Of a DNA stretch of 35,069 nt, positions 8,584-17,663 are shown one piece after another; within the stretch, counting starts at the first letter, position 1; each line of letters starts with the position of its first letter. The stretch is from an uncultured Christensenella sp. (GTDB lineage Bacteria; Bacillota; Clostridia; Christensenellales; Borkfalkiaceae): the NCBI GenBank assembly GCA_910583855.1, contig CAJTYL010000014.1, positions 1 to 35,069 on the forward strand, given 5' to 3'. The position numbers were made by a program, and so were the translations under genes. Under the pieces are notes generated by a model. The model was not told the DNA's origin. It ran no database searches and saw nothing but the letters and a program-made list of their open reading frames with translations.

Positions 8584-10677
8584 TTATGATAATTTTTCGA
8601 GTAATTTAAGGTCGATACCCCTATCGCCGATTTTGATTATTTCAACTTTTACGGTGTCGCCGACGTTTACTACATCTTCGATTTTTTCAACGCGCTTGTT
8701 GGAAAGTTGCGAAATATGGATACCGCCGTCCTTACCGGGGGCAAACTCTACGAACGCGCGGGAAGGAATGATTCTGACAACCGTACCGATATACATATCT
8801 CCGACTTCGGGGTTGCGCGCAATACTCATTACTATTGCCTTTGCCTTTTCTGCGTTTTCAATAGGACCTACGCAGGAGATATAACCTCTTCCGCTGTCAT
8901 CCTCGTTGAACTCTATTTGGGTATTGGTTTCTTCCATAATCTTCTTGATTACGCAACCCTGTTTGCCGATAACATCTCCGATTTTGTCGGGGTCGATTTC
9001 AAAGCTGATAATCTTGGGAGCGTATACGGAAAGCTGAGGCGCAACTTCGGGAACGCATTCAAGCATTTTAGAAAGTATGAACTGTCTGCCCTCGTTCGCC
9101 TGATTGATTGCCGTGTGCATAATTTCTTCGGAAATGCCTTTGATTTTGATATCCATCTGGATAGCGGTAATTCCTTTAACGGTACCGGCGACCTTGAAGT
9201 CCATGTCTCCAAGGAAGTCCTCTAAGCCCTGAATATCGGTCATTACCTTAAACTCGCCGGTTTCCTGATTTTTGATAAGGCCCATGGCAACGCCGGCAAC
9301 GGGCGCCTTGATAGGAACACCTGCATTCATAAGCGCCATAGTCGAACCGCATACGGACGCCATGGAGGACGAGCCGTTGGAACTCGTTATATCGTTTACC
9401 ACGCGGATTGCGTAAGGGAAGGAATCTTCGTCGGGAAGAACGGGAATTAACGCTCTTTCGGCAAGTGCGCCGTGGCCGATTTCACGCCTGCCGGGGGAAC
9501 GGAGCGCCTTAGCTTCGCCCGTGCAATAGCCGGGGAAGTTATAGTGATGCATATATCTCTTCGAAACTTCTTCGTCAAGACCTTCAAGCTTCTGCGCTTC
9601 TCCGAGCATTCCGAGCGTACAGGTCGTAAGAGTCTGGGTTTGTCCTCTCGTGAAAACGGCCGAACCGTGTGCGCGGGGAAGAACGCCCTTTTCGCACCAA
9701 ATGGGACGAACGTCTTTAAGACCTCTTCCGTCGGGACGGATACCCTTATCGAAAATCTTGGCGCGAACTTTTTCCTTAGTGAGATAATAAAGGCTATCCT
9801 TTATTTCGCGGACGTTATCGGGATAGACGTCGGCAAAATGCTCTAAAACTTCTTTCTCTGCCGCGTCCTGTCTCTTCTCTCTTTCCTGTCTGTCGAACGT
9901 GTCGATTGCCCAGTCGATTTTTGCTGAAGCATATGCGCGGACTTCTTTATCAAGCTCCTCGGGAATGTGATAAAGCTCGATTTCAAGTTTGGGCTTGCCT
10001 ACTACGGGAACGATTTTATCCTCGATAAATTTGCAAATCTTCTTTATCTCTTCGTGTCCGTACATGATTGCGCCGACCATTTCGTCGTTGGTGACTTCGT
10101 TTGCACCCGCTTCAATCATTAAGATAGCGTCCTTAGTGCCCGCCAGATTTAAATGAATAGCGCTCTTTGCGCGCTGCGCCAAATCGGGGTTGATAACATA
10201 CTTGCCGTCAACCATCCCTACAACAACCGAACCGGTAGGTCCCGCCCAAGGAATATCGGAAATTGCAAGCGCAACCGACGAGCCTATCATTGCAAGGGGT
10301 TCGGGCGAAACGTCTGGTTCAACCGAAAGCGCCTGCGCCGTAACCACTACGTCGTTAAAAAGACCCTTGGGGAACAACGGACGAAGGGGTCTGTCGATAA
10401 GCCTTGCGGTTAAAATAGCCTTATCGCTTGCTCTGCCTTCACGCCTTTTAAATCCGCCGGGGATTTTGCCGATTGCGAACATTTTCTCTTCATAGTCAAC
10501 CTGCAAAGGGAAGAAATCCATACCTTCTCTGGGCGCGGCAGACATACAAACGGATACCATAACGGCGGTTTCACCGCACCTTACAAGGCATGAGCCGTTT
10601 GTCTGCTCTGCATACTTGCCCGTTTCGATAACGACGTCTCTGCCGCCGACTTTGAGTGTAAATTCTTTGTAGTTCAT
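8584..10677 (-). CDS. pnp: polyribonucleotide nucleotidyltransferase (PNPase)
   Basis: PNPase degrades RNA 3' to 5' by phosphorolysis and is central to mRNA turnover. At 697 residues it is full length: two RNase PH-like domains joined by a helical linker, then a KH domain (IGKQGCVIKKIMEETNTQIE) and a C-terminal S1 domain (ARNPEVGDMYIGTVVRI ... GGIHISQLS). The second catalytic core is recognisable from GRREIGHGALAERAL and the MDFKVAGT segment. A strong Shine-Dalgarno (AAAGGAG) precedes the ATG. Gene order rpsO-pnp is the classic bacterial arrangement; an rpsO terminator lies between them, so pnp probably depends on readthrough or on a promoter I cannot place. Confidence 0.97.
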   Translation of the reverse strand: MNYKEFTLKVGGRDVVIETGKYAEQTNGSCLVRCGETAVMVSVCMSAAPREGMDFFPLQVDYEEKMFAIGKIPGGFKRREGRASDKAILTARLIDRPLRPLFPKGLFNDVVVTAQALSVEPDVSPEPLAMIGSSVALAISDIPWAGPTGSVVVGMVDGKYVINPDLAQRAKSAIHLNLAGTKDAILMIEAGANEVTNDEMVGAIMYGHEEIKKICKFIEDKIVPVVGKPKLEIELYHIPEELDKEVRAYASAKIDWAIDTFDRQEREKRQDAAEKEVLEHFADVYPDNVREIKDSLYYLTKEKVRAKIFDKGIRPDGRGLKDVRPIWCEKGVLPRAHGSAVFTRGQTQTLTTCTLGMLGEAQKLEGLDEEVSKRYMHHYNFPGYCTGEAKALRSPGRREIGHGALAERALIPVLPDEDSFPYAIRVVNDITSSNGSSSMASVCGSTMALMNAGVPIKAPVAGVAMGLIKNQETGEFKVMTDIQGLEDFLGDMDFKVAGTVKGITAIQMDIKIKGISEEIMHTAINQANEGRQFILSKMLECVPEVAPQLSVYAPKIISFEIDPDKIGDVIGKQGCVIKKIMEETNTQIEFNEDDSGRGYISCVGPIENAEKAKAIVMSIARNPEVGDMYIGTVVRIIPSRAFVEFAPGKDGGIHISQLSNKRVEKIEDVVNVGDTVKVEIIKIGDRGIDLKLLEKLS

Positions 10678-10699
10678 CTCTGTCTCCTTTTCTTCTTGT

Positions 10700-10721
10700 G
10701 TTCATAACTCCTGCTATGAAC
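10700..10721 (-). promoter_or_regulatory. small hairpin in the pnp leader
   Basis: Inverted repeat GTTCATA/TATGAAC (10700-10706 and 10715-10721), 8-base loop, about 20 bases upstream of the pnp Shine-Dalgarno. pnp leaders are known sites of RNase processing and autoregulation in enterobacteria; a similar role here is only a possibility. Confidence 0.4.
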
Positions 10722-10734
10722 GAAATTTTAAGCA

Positions 10735-10764
10735 AAAAAGAGCGCGTTAAATTGCGCTCTTTTT
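10735..10764 (-). terminator. rpsO terminator in the rpsO-pnp gap
   Basis: An 11-bp stem (AAAAAGAGCGC at 10735-10745 with 10754-10764), 8-base loop and T tract. It starts immediately after the rpsO stop codon. Confidence 0.85.
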
Positions 10765-10765
10765 G

Positions 10766-11020
10766 TTACTTTCTGAGTCCTAACGCCGCAACGATTGCAC
10801 GGTATCTCTCGATATCCTTACTTTTAAGATAGTCCAAAAGACCGCGACGGCGGCCGACCATCTTTAAAAGTCCGCGACGGGAATGGTTATCGTGGATATG
10901 CTCTTTAAGGTGTTCGTTAAGGTGATTGATTCTTTCCGTCAAAAGTGCAATCTGCACTTCGGGCGAACCGGTATCCCCTTCTTTAGTAGCGTATTTTGCG
11001 ATAATTTCCTGCTTTTCCAT
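10766..11020 (-). CDS. rpsO: 30S ribosomal protein S15
   Basis: S15 binds the central domain of 16S rRNA early in 30S assembly. The 84-residue protein starts at MEKQEIIAKYATKEGDTGSP, about five residues shorter than the usual 89 because the N-terminal tail is trimmed. An AGGAGG Shine-Dalgarno nine bases upstream confirms this start. The conserved GDTGSPEVQIALLTERI and the C-terminal GRRRGLLDYLKSKD segments are intact. It has its own promoter and a structured 79-base leader, and is followed by a terminator and then pnp. Confidence 0.97.
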   Translation of the reverse strand: MEKQEIIAKYATKEGDTGSPEVQIALLTERINHLNEHLKEHIHDNHSRRGLLKMVGRRRGLLDYLKSKDIERYRAIVAALGLRK

Positions 11021-11099
11021 TTAATTTATCCTCCTATGGAAATATTTGCGGGAAACAAAGTCCGGCGTTGAGTGTTCGCACGACCTTGTAACCGTATCG
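11021..11099 (-). ncRNA. structured rpsO leader, candidate S15 autoregulatory RNA
   Basis: The stretch from the predicted start (near 11099) to the ATG can fold. ACAAGGTC (11082-11089) pairs with GACTTTGT (11055-11062) through one G-U pair, flanked outside by CGG/CCG. Inside is a small GTG-CGAA-CAC tetraloop hairpin (11072-11081). S15 is known to regulate its own mRNA through leader structures in several phyla. The fold is hand-drawn and unverified. Confidence 0.5.
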
Positions 11100-11105
11100 A
11101 AAAAT

Positions 11106-11134
11106 ATTTTAGCACTATTGATTATAAAAAGCAA
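11106..11134 (-). promoter_or_regulatory. sigma-A promoter of rpsO
   Basis: -35 TTGCTT (11129-11134), 17-bp spacer, -10 TAAAAT (11106-11111). Confidence 0.65.
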
Positions 11135-11176
11135 ATGATTTAAACCAAATTTTAAAAAATCTTGGACGAGCCGTAA

Positions 11177-12538
11177 TCATTTAAAAAGTTGGGCGCGTTT
11201 TTTGATAATTTCGTCGGTTTTATTGATATAAGTCGGAATATCCTTGGGTGCGGAGTAGCGTTCGATTCTGTCCTCGTCGGAAAAATAGCGTTTTGAAATT
11301 GCGTTTGCGCCTAGGGCGACGTTTGAAGAAATCTCTTCCATTGTGTCGATATTGTACACGCAAGCTTTGCCGTGCTTCGCCCAACCGACATTTTCAAGTC
11401 CCCCCGCCTGATATTTTTGGCGGTAAAGATAATAGGGTTCGTATCCCGCCCCCGTCAGCATTTCGCGGGAGATAGCTATCATTTCTCCTATTCCGTTTAC
11501 GTTAAGCTTTTTCGTTTCTTCTTTCAGTTTGGCTCCGCTCTTTAAAGAAAGCGTGTGAACGGTTATATTGGCAGGGTTAAGAGAAATTGCCGTTTTAAGC
11601 GATTTTTCAAAATCTTCGGGCGTTTCGTCCGCAAGCCCTGCAATTAAATCCAAATTGATATCGAAGCCGTACTCTGCCGCCATACCGTAAGCCTTTATAG
11701 TCTGGACAGAGGTGTGCCGTCTGCCTATCTTTTCAAGCGTTTTATCGTTAAAGGTCTGCGGATTTACGCAGATGCGGTTTACGCCGTATTCCTTTGCTGT
11801 TTTAAGTTTTTCATCGGTAAAAACGTCGGGTCTGCCCGCCTCTACGGTGTATTCGACTTTTTTATCAAAAAGTGCGCTAATTGCGGCATATATAGGGGTC
11901 AATTGAAAATTATCAAGCACGAAAGGCGTACCCCCGCCAACGTAAATACTGCGCAAATCGGTTAAATAAGGTTTGACTGAATTAAGCTCTTTTACTATAC
12001 AATTTATATAGCCATCAAGATAAATGCGCGTCTTTTCGATAGGCGCGGTAATAAACGAGCAATAGTCGCATTTCGTTGGGCAGAACGGCAAGCTTACGTA
12101 TAAATCCTGCCCGCCTTTTCTATATACTCCTTCTTGCGCCTTTAAAATTCTTTTTACCAGCGCAATGTTTTCTTCGGATACGCGCATATCTTTAAAGAGC
12201 TTCGTATAGTCGTTGCCCGAAGAAATTTCAGTGTAGGCAAGCTTTGTTGGGCGTATCCCCGTAAGCGCGCCCCACGGCAGATTTATGCCCGTGGTTCCAG
12301 ATAAAACCTTATAGCAGGCAAGCTTTGCGGAGCGTTTAGCAAGGCGTTTAAAGACTAAATCGTTATCGGCTTTATACTCATCTTCAAAGTCATAAAAATT
12401 CCCGTTATACTCTATGGCGTTTAAAAATTTGCCGCCGGAACACGAAAAATAATGGGTAAAATCCGCGTCTTCCAAATCGAAAGCACGGATAACAAGCATT
12501 ATTTCTTCGTAAAGTCCTTCACTGTTTGTGTGTAACAT
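11177..12538 (-). CDS. hemZ: HemZ-type radical SAM protein (coproporphyrinogen dehydrogenase family)
   Basis: A radical SAM enzyme of the oxygen-independent coproporphyrinogen III oxidase superfamily, HemZ branch. The cluster motif CxxxCxxC is at residues 153-160 (CPTKCDYC), followed by a YVGGGTP glycine motif and INLDLIAGL typical of the HemN-like barrel. HemZ proteins have about 150 residues before the motif, as here. The start is the ATG at 12536-12538, which overlaps the stop of the upstream hydrolase by one base (TAATG) with AAGG upstream; an upstream in-frame start at 12607 would lie deep inside that gene. The length is 453 residues. True heme synthesis is not shown by this window and the substrate in anaerobes is uncertain. 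Confidence 0.85.
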   Translation of the reverse strand: MLHTNSEGLYEEIMLVIRAFDLEDADFTHYFSCSGGKFLNAIEYNGNFYDFEDEYKADNDLVFKRLAKRSAKLACYKVLSGTTGINLPWGALTGIRPTKLAYTEISSGNDYTKLFKDMRVSEENIALVKRILKAQEGVYRKGGQDLYVSLPFCPTKCDYCSFITAPIEKTRIYLDGYINCIVKELNSVKPYLTDLRSIYVGGGTPFVLDNFQLTPIYAAISALFDKKVEYTVEAGRPDVFTDEKLKTAKEYGVNRICVNPQTFNDKTLEKIGRRHTSVQTIKAYGMAAEYGFDINLDLIAGLADETPEDFEKSLKTAISLNPANITVHTLSLKSGAKLKEETKKLNVNGIGEMIAISREMLTGAGYEPYYLYRQKYQAGGLENVGWAKHGKACVYNIDTMEEISSNVALGANAISKRYFSDEDRIERYSAPKDIPTYINKTDEIIKKRAQLFK

Positions 12539-13146
12539 TAATTGTACCTTAAATAGGGATTGTATGCGCGTTCGCGTGAAAGAGTAGTAACCTCGCCATG
12601 TCCGCAATAGATTTTATAATCGCCGTCAAGCGCGGCAAGCTTTTGTAAGCTCTTTAAAAGTTGTGAAAAATTGCCCGTCGGCAAATCCCACCTTCCTACG
12701 CTGCCGTAAAAGAGAGTATCGCCCGAAAAAAGAAATTTTTCGGTGAGATAGCAACAGCTTCCTGCGGTATGCCCCGCAGTTTCCAAGACTTTCAGATTAA
12801 TACCGCAAAGCGTTACTTCTTCGCCGTCTTTAAAGGTTTCAGCAATTTCAAAATGCGGAACGGTAACCCCGCCGAAAATAGCTAAATATTCTTTGCTGAA
12901 AATCAAATCTTTTTCCCGTTCGGCGCAACGGATACGCGCACCCAACTTAAAGAGTTTGCCGCACGCGCCCACGTGGTCAAAGTGCCCGTGGGTGAGCAAA
13001 ACGTCTTTGCATTCAAGCCCGTGCTTTTCCAAAACGTCAAGCACGGTTTGCCCCGACGGGTCAACCGCTACCGCAGTTTTGCCGTCGGCGGTCAAAATAT
13101 AAGAATTACTTGCCGCACCAAGCGGTAAAACCTTAATAACTTGCAT
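12538..13146 (-). CDS. MBL-fold metallo-hydrolase (glyoxalase II-like)
   Basis: A 202-residue metallo-beta-lactamase fold hydrolase of the YcbL/glyoxalase II-like group. The metal-binding THGHFDH motif is at residues 52-58, with further ligands in GHTAGS, SGDTLF and YCGHGE near the C-terminus, so both metal sites look complete. The substrate is unknown (thioester hydrolysis is the usual family activity). The start chosen is the ATG at 13144-13146 (MQVIKVLPLG), matching the family N-terminus. A TTG at 13159-13161 overlapping the relA stop would add five residues. Neither has a strong Shine-Dalgarno. It sits between relA and hemZ in a tight operon. Confidence 0.85.
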   Translation of the reverse strand: MQVIKVLPLGAASNSYILTADGKTAVAVDPSGQTVLDVLEKHGLECKDVLLTHGHFDHVGACGKLFKLGARIRCAEREKDLIFSKEYLAIFGGVTVPHFEIAETFKDGEEVTLCGINLKVLETAGHTAGSCCYLTEKFLFSGDTLFYGSVGRWDLPTGNFSQLLKSLQKLAALDGDYKIYCGHGEVTTLSRERAYNPYLRYN

Positions 13147-13157
13147 ATATGTGGGGG

Positions 13158-15296
13158 TCAATTGGTTGTTCTGTAAACGTCAAGCACGCGCTTATCGCGC
13201 TTTAAACGGTTTATTAAAAGGTCGATATCGGAGCGTTTGTTGAGCTTTACGCGCACTTCCACTTCCGCCAATTTATCCTTGTTTATCCTACCGTTAATTT
13301 GTGTAAACGACAGGCGCATAGCGGCTATTTCCGAAATAACGTAAGCGGTAACGCCGTCATAGTTATCTGATATTATCTTAATATCGGCAAGGAAGTCCGT
13401 GTCAATATCGCCCGTCCATTGTGCGGGTTGCAAACGGTTCTTGTCCGCGTCGGTAAGATTGGTACAGTCAGAGCGGTGTACGATTATTCCTCTTCCGCGC
13501 GACACAAAACCGATGATATCGTCCCCGGGAACCGGGTTGCAGCAGTGCGCAAAACGCACTAAAAGACCAGTCATTCCTTTGATGGTTACGCTACCTGCGG
13601 GGGTGTGTTTCAGCTTACCTGAATCAACCACTTCAACGAGCTTTGGCATTTCTTTCTTGTAATAGTCGATAAGCTTGAAAATGACCTGATTTACGCCTAC
13701 CGCGCCGTAACCAACCGATGCCATCATCTCGTTAATAGAGCTAAACACGAGCTTGTTGGAAAGTTTTTTAAAGGCGCTTTCGGTGAGCAAATCGTTGAGA
13801 TTATAGCCTTTGCGCTTTGCTTCTGCTTCAAGCATTGCCCTGCCTGTTTTTGCGTTCTCCTCCTTCATTTCACGCTTGAAGAACTGCCTAATCTTAGCGC
13901 GTGCAGAGCCTGACTTTACGAATTTAAGCCAATCCCAGGAAGGTCCGCGGGAATTTGACTGCGTGAGGATTTCAACCACGTCGCCCGTAGTCAAAGTTGA
14001 ATTTAAGGCAACCATTTTTCCGTTTACCTTTGCACCCACGCATTTATTACCGACTTCCGAGTGAATTGCATATGCGAAATCGACGGGCGTCGCCTCCAAA
14101 GGCAAAGAAATAACCTTGCCGTGCGGAGTAAAAACTAGAAGCTCGTTATCGTACAAATCGTTTTTAAGGCTGTCGACAAATTCTTTCGATTCGTTTAAAC
14201 TGCCCTGCCAATCCATAACATCGCGAATCCACGAAAGACGGGCGTCGAAGTTGGTTTCCTTTGCCTCTACGGAGCGGTTTTCTTTGTACTTCCAATGCGC
14301 GGCAATACCGTATTCAGCCATTCTGTGCATTTCGTAAGTTCGTATCTGAATTTCAAAAAACTGCCCGAAATTAGTTACGACGGTCGTATGCAACGACTGA
14401 TACATATTTCGTTTCGGCGTAGCTATATAATCCTTAATCCTTCCCGGAACGGGTTTCCATTTCATATGGATTTTACCGAGAATTTCATAGCATTCGTCGG
14501 TTTTATCCACGATTACGCGCACTGCCGTTAAATCGTAAATCTGGTCAAGGGTTTTGCCCTGATTTTTCATTTTACGATATATTGAATAAAAGTGCTTGGG
14601 TCTTCCTATAACTTCGCCCTTAATTCCGCTTTCAACTAAAATTTCTTTTATCTCGGAAACGACGAATTCGACGAAAGATTTCCGCTCCTCCAACTTCTGG
14701 TGAATATTGGTTACCAAAAATTCGTAAGCTTCGGGGTCAAGGTATTTTAAACATAAGTCTTCAAGCTCACATTTTATTTGCGAAATACCTAATCTACCCG
14801 CAAGCGGGGTAAAAATTTCAAGTGTTTCTTTGGCGATTCTCTGCTGGCGTTCGTCGGACAGATAATTCAAGGAGCGCATATTATGCAATCTGTCCGCAAG
14901 CTTAATTATAATTACGCGCACATCGTTAGCCATTGCAACGAAAATTTTTCTGAAATTTTCAGCGTCCTCTTCCTCGTGCGTTCTGAAATGAATTTTATCA
15001 AGCTTGGTAACGCCGTCGACGAGGGTCATTATTTCCTTGCCGAAACGGCGCAAAATGTCCTCTTCGGTAGCGGGCGTATCCTCTACGACGTCGTGAAGAA
15101 AAGCCGCCGCTACAGTGGGCGTGTCAAGACCCAAATCGACCAATATTTCAGCAACTGCACAGGGATGCATAAAATACTGTTCTCCAGACGCGCGTTTTTG
15201 TCCGCTATGCATTTCCTTTGCATAATTATATGCGGAAAGAAGGAGTTCACAGTCTCCTACCGAATAATTATTTTTAATTTTTTCAATAACGTCCAT
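13158..15296 (-). CDS. relA: bifunctional (p)ppGpp synthetase/hydrolase (Rel)
   Basis: Controls the stringent response by making and degrading (p)ppGpp. At 712 residues it has the full Rel layout: an HD hydrolase domain (FLHDVVEDT, His68-Asp69), a synthetase domain with YQSLHTTV, a TGS domain (VFTPHGKVISLPLEATPVDFAYAIHSEVGN), a zinc-finger/helical region with HCCNPVPGD, and a C-terminal ACT domain. Both catalytic centres appear intact, as expected for the single bifunctional Rel of Firmicutes. It follows recJ by six bases, with a GGCGGA Shine-Dalgarno-like stretch at the end of recJ, and precedes the hydrolase. recJ-relA adjacency is common in clostridia. Confidence 0.96.
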   Translation of the reverse strand: MDVIEKIKNNYSVGDCELLLSAYNYAKEMHSGQKRASGEQYFMHPCAVAEILVDLGLDTPTVAAAFLHDVVEDTPATEEDILRRFGKEIMTLVDGVTKLDKIHFRTHEEEDAENFRKIFVAMANDVRVIIIKLADRLHNMRSLNYLSDERQQRIAKETLEIFTPLAGRLGISQIKCELEDLCLKYLDPEAYEFLVTNIHQKLEERKSFVEFVVSEIKEILVESGIKGEVIGRPKHFYSIYRKMKNQGKTLDQIYDLTAVRVIVDKTDECYEILGKIHMKWKPVPGRIKDYIATPKRNMYQSLHTTVVTNFGQFFEIQIRTYEMHRMAEYGIAAHWKYKENRSVEAKETNFDARLSWIRDVMDWQGSLNESKEFVDSLKNDLYDNELLVFTPHGKVISLPLEATPVDFAYAIHSEVGNKCVGAKVNGKMVALNSTLTTGDVVEILTQSNSRGPSWDWLKFVKSGSARAKIRQFFKREMKEENAKTGRAMLEAEAKRKGYNLNDLLTESAFKKLSNKLVFSSINEMMASVGYGAVGVNQVIFKLIDYYKKEMPKLVEVVDSGKLKHTPAGSVTIKGMTGLLVRFAHCCNPVPGDDIIGFVSRGRGIIVHRSDCTNLTDADKNRLQPAQWTGDIDTDFLADIKIISDNYDGVTAYVISEIAAMRLSFTQINGRINKDKLAEVEVRVKLNKRSDIDLLINRLKRDKRVLDVYRTTN

Positions 15297-15302
15297 ATAT
15301 AA

Positions 15303-17609
15303 TTATTCCGCCTTAATTTCCATCACCCTATTATATAACGGTGAATTTTCAAGTTTGCTTTTCACGCCGCGCACAACTTCCGCTCTGCCGCTTTTGAACG
15401 TAACAATAGAAAGCTGTTCAAATACTTTAAGTGCGAAAAAAACCTGCAACCTGTTGCCGAGATTATTGCGCTTTGCAACCTCTTCCGCGCAAGCGCCGTC
15501 GAGATTACCTATGTTTGCCGAGATTTGCGCAAACGTGCTTAAAAGCGCTTCTCTTCCGCAATCAAGCGTTTTAATTGCGCGCGAAGAGGGCGCGTTTTCA
15601 ACCGCTTCTATGTGCGCGCCCGATAGCGATGAAAGCCTTGCCGCGCACTTAGGATTATCTAATACTATAAACCTTTTATAGCCGCTTAAATCAACGTCAT
15701 GCAAGGGCGCGACTAAAACGGTAGTTTTGAAATTTTTTGCCGAAGGGAAAAACAAATCCGAACCGAGGTTAGCGGCGTTCGTATAAGAGTCGATAACGGA
15801 ATTATCCCAAGACAAAAAGACGGTGTTTCCCGCTTTATTCAGCATAAGATTTTCAACTTCTTCTTTAGTTATCGGAGTAATTTTACAACCCGTATCGGCG
15901 CAAGCCAGCGTATCTATCAAAGAAAAAGCAATATCTTCGTCGGCATAGTTCTTTGCGTCGTCGCCGTAAATAACATCGCGAACAAAGCCCTTTATATATT
16001 CCTTTCCATGAAAAGTAGACACGTTATATTCGTAAATCAGTTTTTTAGGAGCAGCGCTTTCAAGCAATTTTGCGTATTTTGCGCCGCCAAAATACATTAG
16101 TTCCAACTTTGAATTCCTGATAGATAAATGCGGCGACAGCGGTTTTAAAGGACGGACGGATAGTTCCGTCTCCTCCGTATAGAACATAGGACGGCGGTTG
16201 CCGACGCCGAAAGGCTCTAATAGCTCCATCTCCTTAACTAACTTCTGGGAATAATCGCCCGCAAGCTTACCGTTTACATATACCGTGGGAATAAAATCCT
16301 CATCAGTATAGCGCTCCGTCATATACTCTTCAAGCGCGCGCGAAAGACTTTCAAAGTTATCTGCAGTTACGTTAACGCCGGCCGCCTGAGAATGTCCGCC
16401 GAACTCCGTTAAATACTCCTCGCAAGCCTTTAAAGCCTCGAAAATGTTTACGTTTTCAATCGAACGAGCCGAACCCTTCAACGTATTACCGTTTTTCACG
16501 AATAGAATTGCAGGACACGCGTATTCTTCCGCAAGACGCGCCGCAACTATTCCGACGAAACCCGTATTCCAATTTTCGTTACAAAGAAGAATAATTTTAC
16601 CGCAACAGCCCTTTTGCTTAATCATTTCTTTTGCGCTTAAATATAATTCGTCGCAGCATTTCTGCCGCTCAATGTTATACGCGGTAAGCTTTGCCGACAA
16701 ATCGAAAATTTTATTTTCGTCCTTTACGTTGAATAGTTCAAGCGCGGCTTTAGCGTCGCCCATTCTACCCGCGGCGTTGATTTTCGGCGCAAGAGTAAAC
16801 GCAAGCGTTTGCGCCGTAATTACGTCCGTTTTATTTAAAAACTGTTGATAACTCTTTGCCGGGTTTTCCCTTATTATCTTTAAACCTTCGTGAACTATAT
16901 CGCGGTTCTCGCCCGTTAAAGGGACGCTGTCCGCAACCGTGGCAATTGCGGCAAAATCGAGGTATTTATAGGCGCTTTCGCCGTTTAACGCGCACCCAAC
17001 CTTAAAAGCAACGCCTGCGCCGCATAAATTATCGTAAGGATAACCGTCGTTAAACTTCGGGTTTATGCATATGCAATCGGGAGTTTTATCGGGAAGTTCG
17101 TGATGGTCGGTAACTATTACTTCCGAGCCCATTTCTTTGATATATTCCACTTCTTCCGCGCATGAAATGCCGCAATCGACAGTAATGAAAAGCTGGGGAA
17201 AATGTTCGTCGAAAATTTCGTCGATGAGCTTCGTCGACAGTCCGTAACCGTTCGTCCTTTCGGGCACGACAACGACGGGCTCGATACCGAAATCTTTTAA
17301 GGCGTTGCCCATTATTGTAGATGCGCATATGCCGTCCGCATCGTAATCACCGAAAACGACGACGGACCACTCCTCGGCACGGGCGCGCGTTATAAGGCTT
17401 ACCGCCTCCTGCATACCGCTCATTTTAAAGGGCGAAACAAAGTGTGCTTTTGACGGGTGCATAAAAATATCGATAGAATTTTTATCGCGTATTCCTCTGC
17501 CGTAAAGAATTTTTACCGTTTCTTCGCACAGATTGCACTCCCTTGCAAGGCGGCGCACGTTATTCAATTGTTCTTCCGAAAATTCAAATTCAGGTAAAAT
17601 TCTTTTCAT
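15303..17609 (-). CDS. recJ: single-stranded-DNA-specific exonuclease RecJ
   Basis: RecJ is a 5'-3' single-strand exonuclease of recombination and repair. The DHH-family core is visible: VVVFGDYDADG (motif I, residues 83-93), TVDCGIS, VTDHHE (motif III), then the DHHA1 segment with GFVGIVAARL and a GGHSQAAG motif. At 768 residues it is longer than enterobacterial RecJ (about 570) but similar to Bacillus-type RecJ, which carries a C-terminal extension. The region after about residue 550 is this less conserved extension. No promoter was found in the short gap after the secF terminator, so it may rely on readthrough. Confidence 0.95.
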   Translation of the reverse strand: MKRILPEFEFSEEQLNNVRRLARECNLCEETVKILYGRGIRDKNSIDIFMHPSKAHFVSPFKMSGMQEAVSLITRARAEEWSVVVFGDYDADGICASTIMGNALKDFGIEPVVVVPERTNGYGLSTKLIDEIFDEHFPQLFITVDCGISCAEEVEYIKEMGSEVIVTDHHELPDKTPDCICINPKFNDGYPYDNLCGAGVAFKVGCALNGESAYKYLDFAAIATVADSVPLTGENRDIVHEGLKIIRENPAKSYQQFLNKTDVITAQTLAFTLAPKINAAGRMGDAKAALELFNVKDENKIFDLSAKLTAYNIERQKCCDELYLSAKEMIKQKGCCGKIILLCNENWNTGFVGIVAARLAEEYACPAILFVKNGNTLKGSARSIENVNIFEALKACEEYLTEFGGHSQAAGVNVTADNFESLSRALEEYMTERYTDEDFIPTVYVNGKLAGDYSQKLVKEMELLEPFGVGNRRPMFYTEETELSVRPLKPLSPHLSIRNSKLELMYFGGAKYAKLLESAAPKKLIYEYNVSTFHGKEYIKGFVRDVIYGDDAKNYADEDIAFSLIDTLACADTGCKITPITKEEVENLMLNKAGNTVFLSWDNSVIDSYTNAANLGSDLFFPSAKNFKTTVLVAPLHDVDLSGYKRFIVLDNPKCAARLSSLSGAHIEAVENAPSSRAIKTLDCGREALLSTFAQISANIGNLDGACAEEVAKRNNLGNRLQVFFALKVFEQLSIVTFKSGRAEVVRGVKSKLENSPLYNRVMEIKAE

Positions 17610-17628
17610 AAATTATTCCGTAGCACAC

Positions 17629-17650
17629 AAAAAGGCGGGTTGCCCCGCCT
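17629..17650 (-). terminator. secF terminator
   Basis: A 7-bp GC-rich stem (AGGCGGG/CCCGCCT at 17633-17639 and 17644-17650), 4-base loop, followed by TTTTT on the minus strand, between secF and recJ. Confidence 0.85.
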
Positions 17651-17663
17651 AAGTTTTGCACAT

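Noticed and set aside
12539..12607. N-terminal extension of hemZ to 12607
   Set aside because: It would overlap the MBL hydrolase by 70 bases, and the residues do not resemble HemZ; the ATG at 12538 has a TAATG junction.
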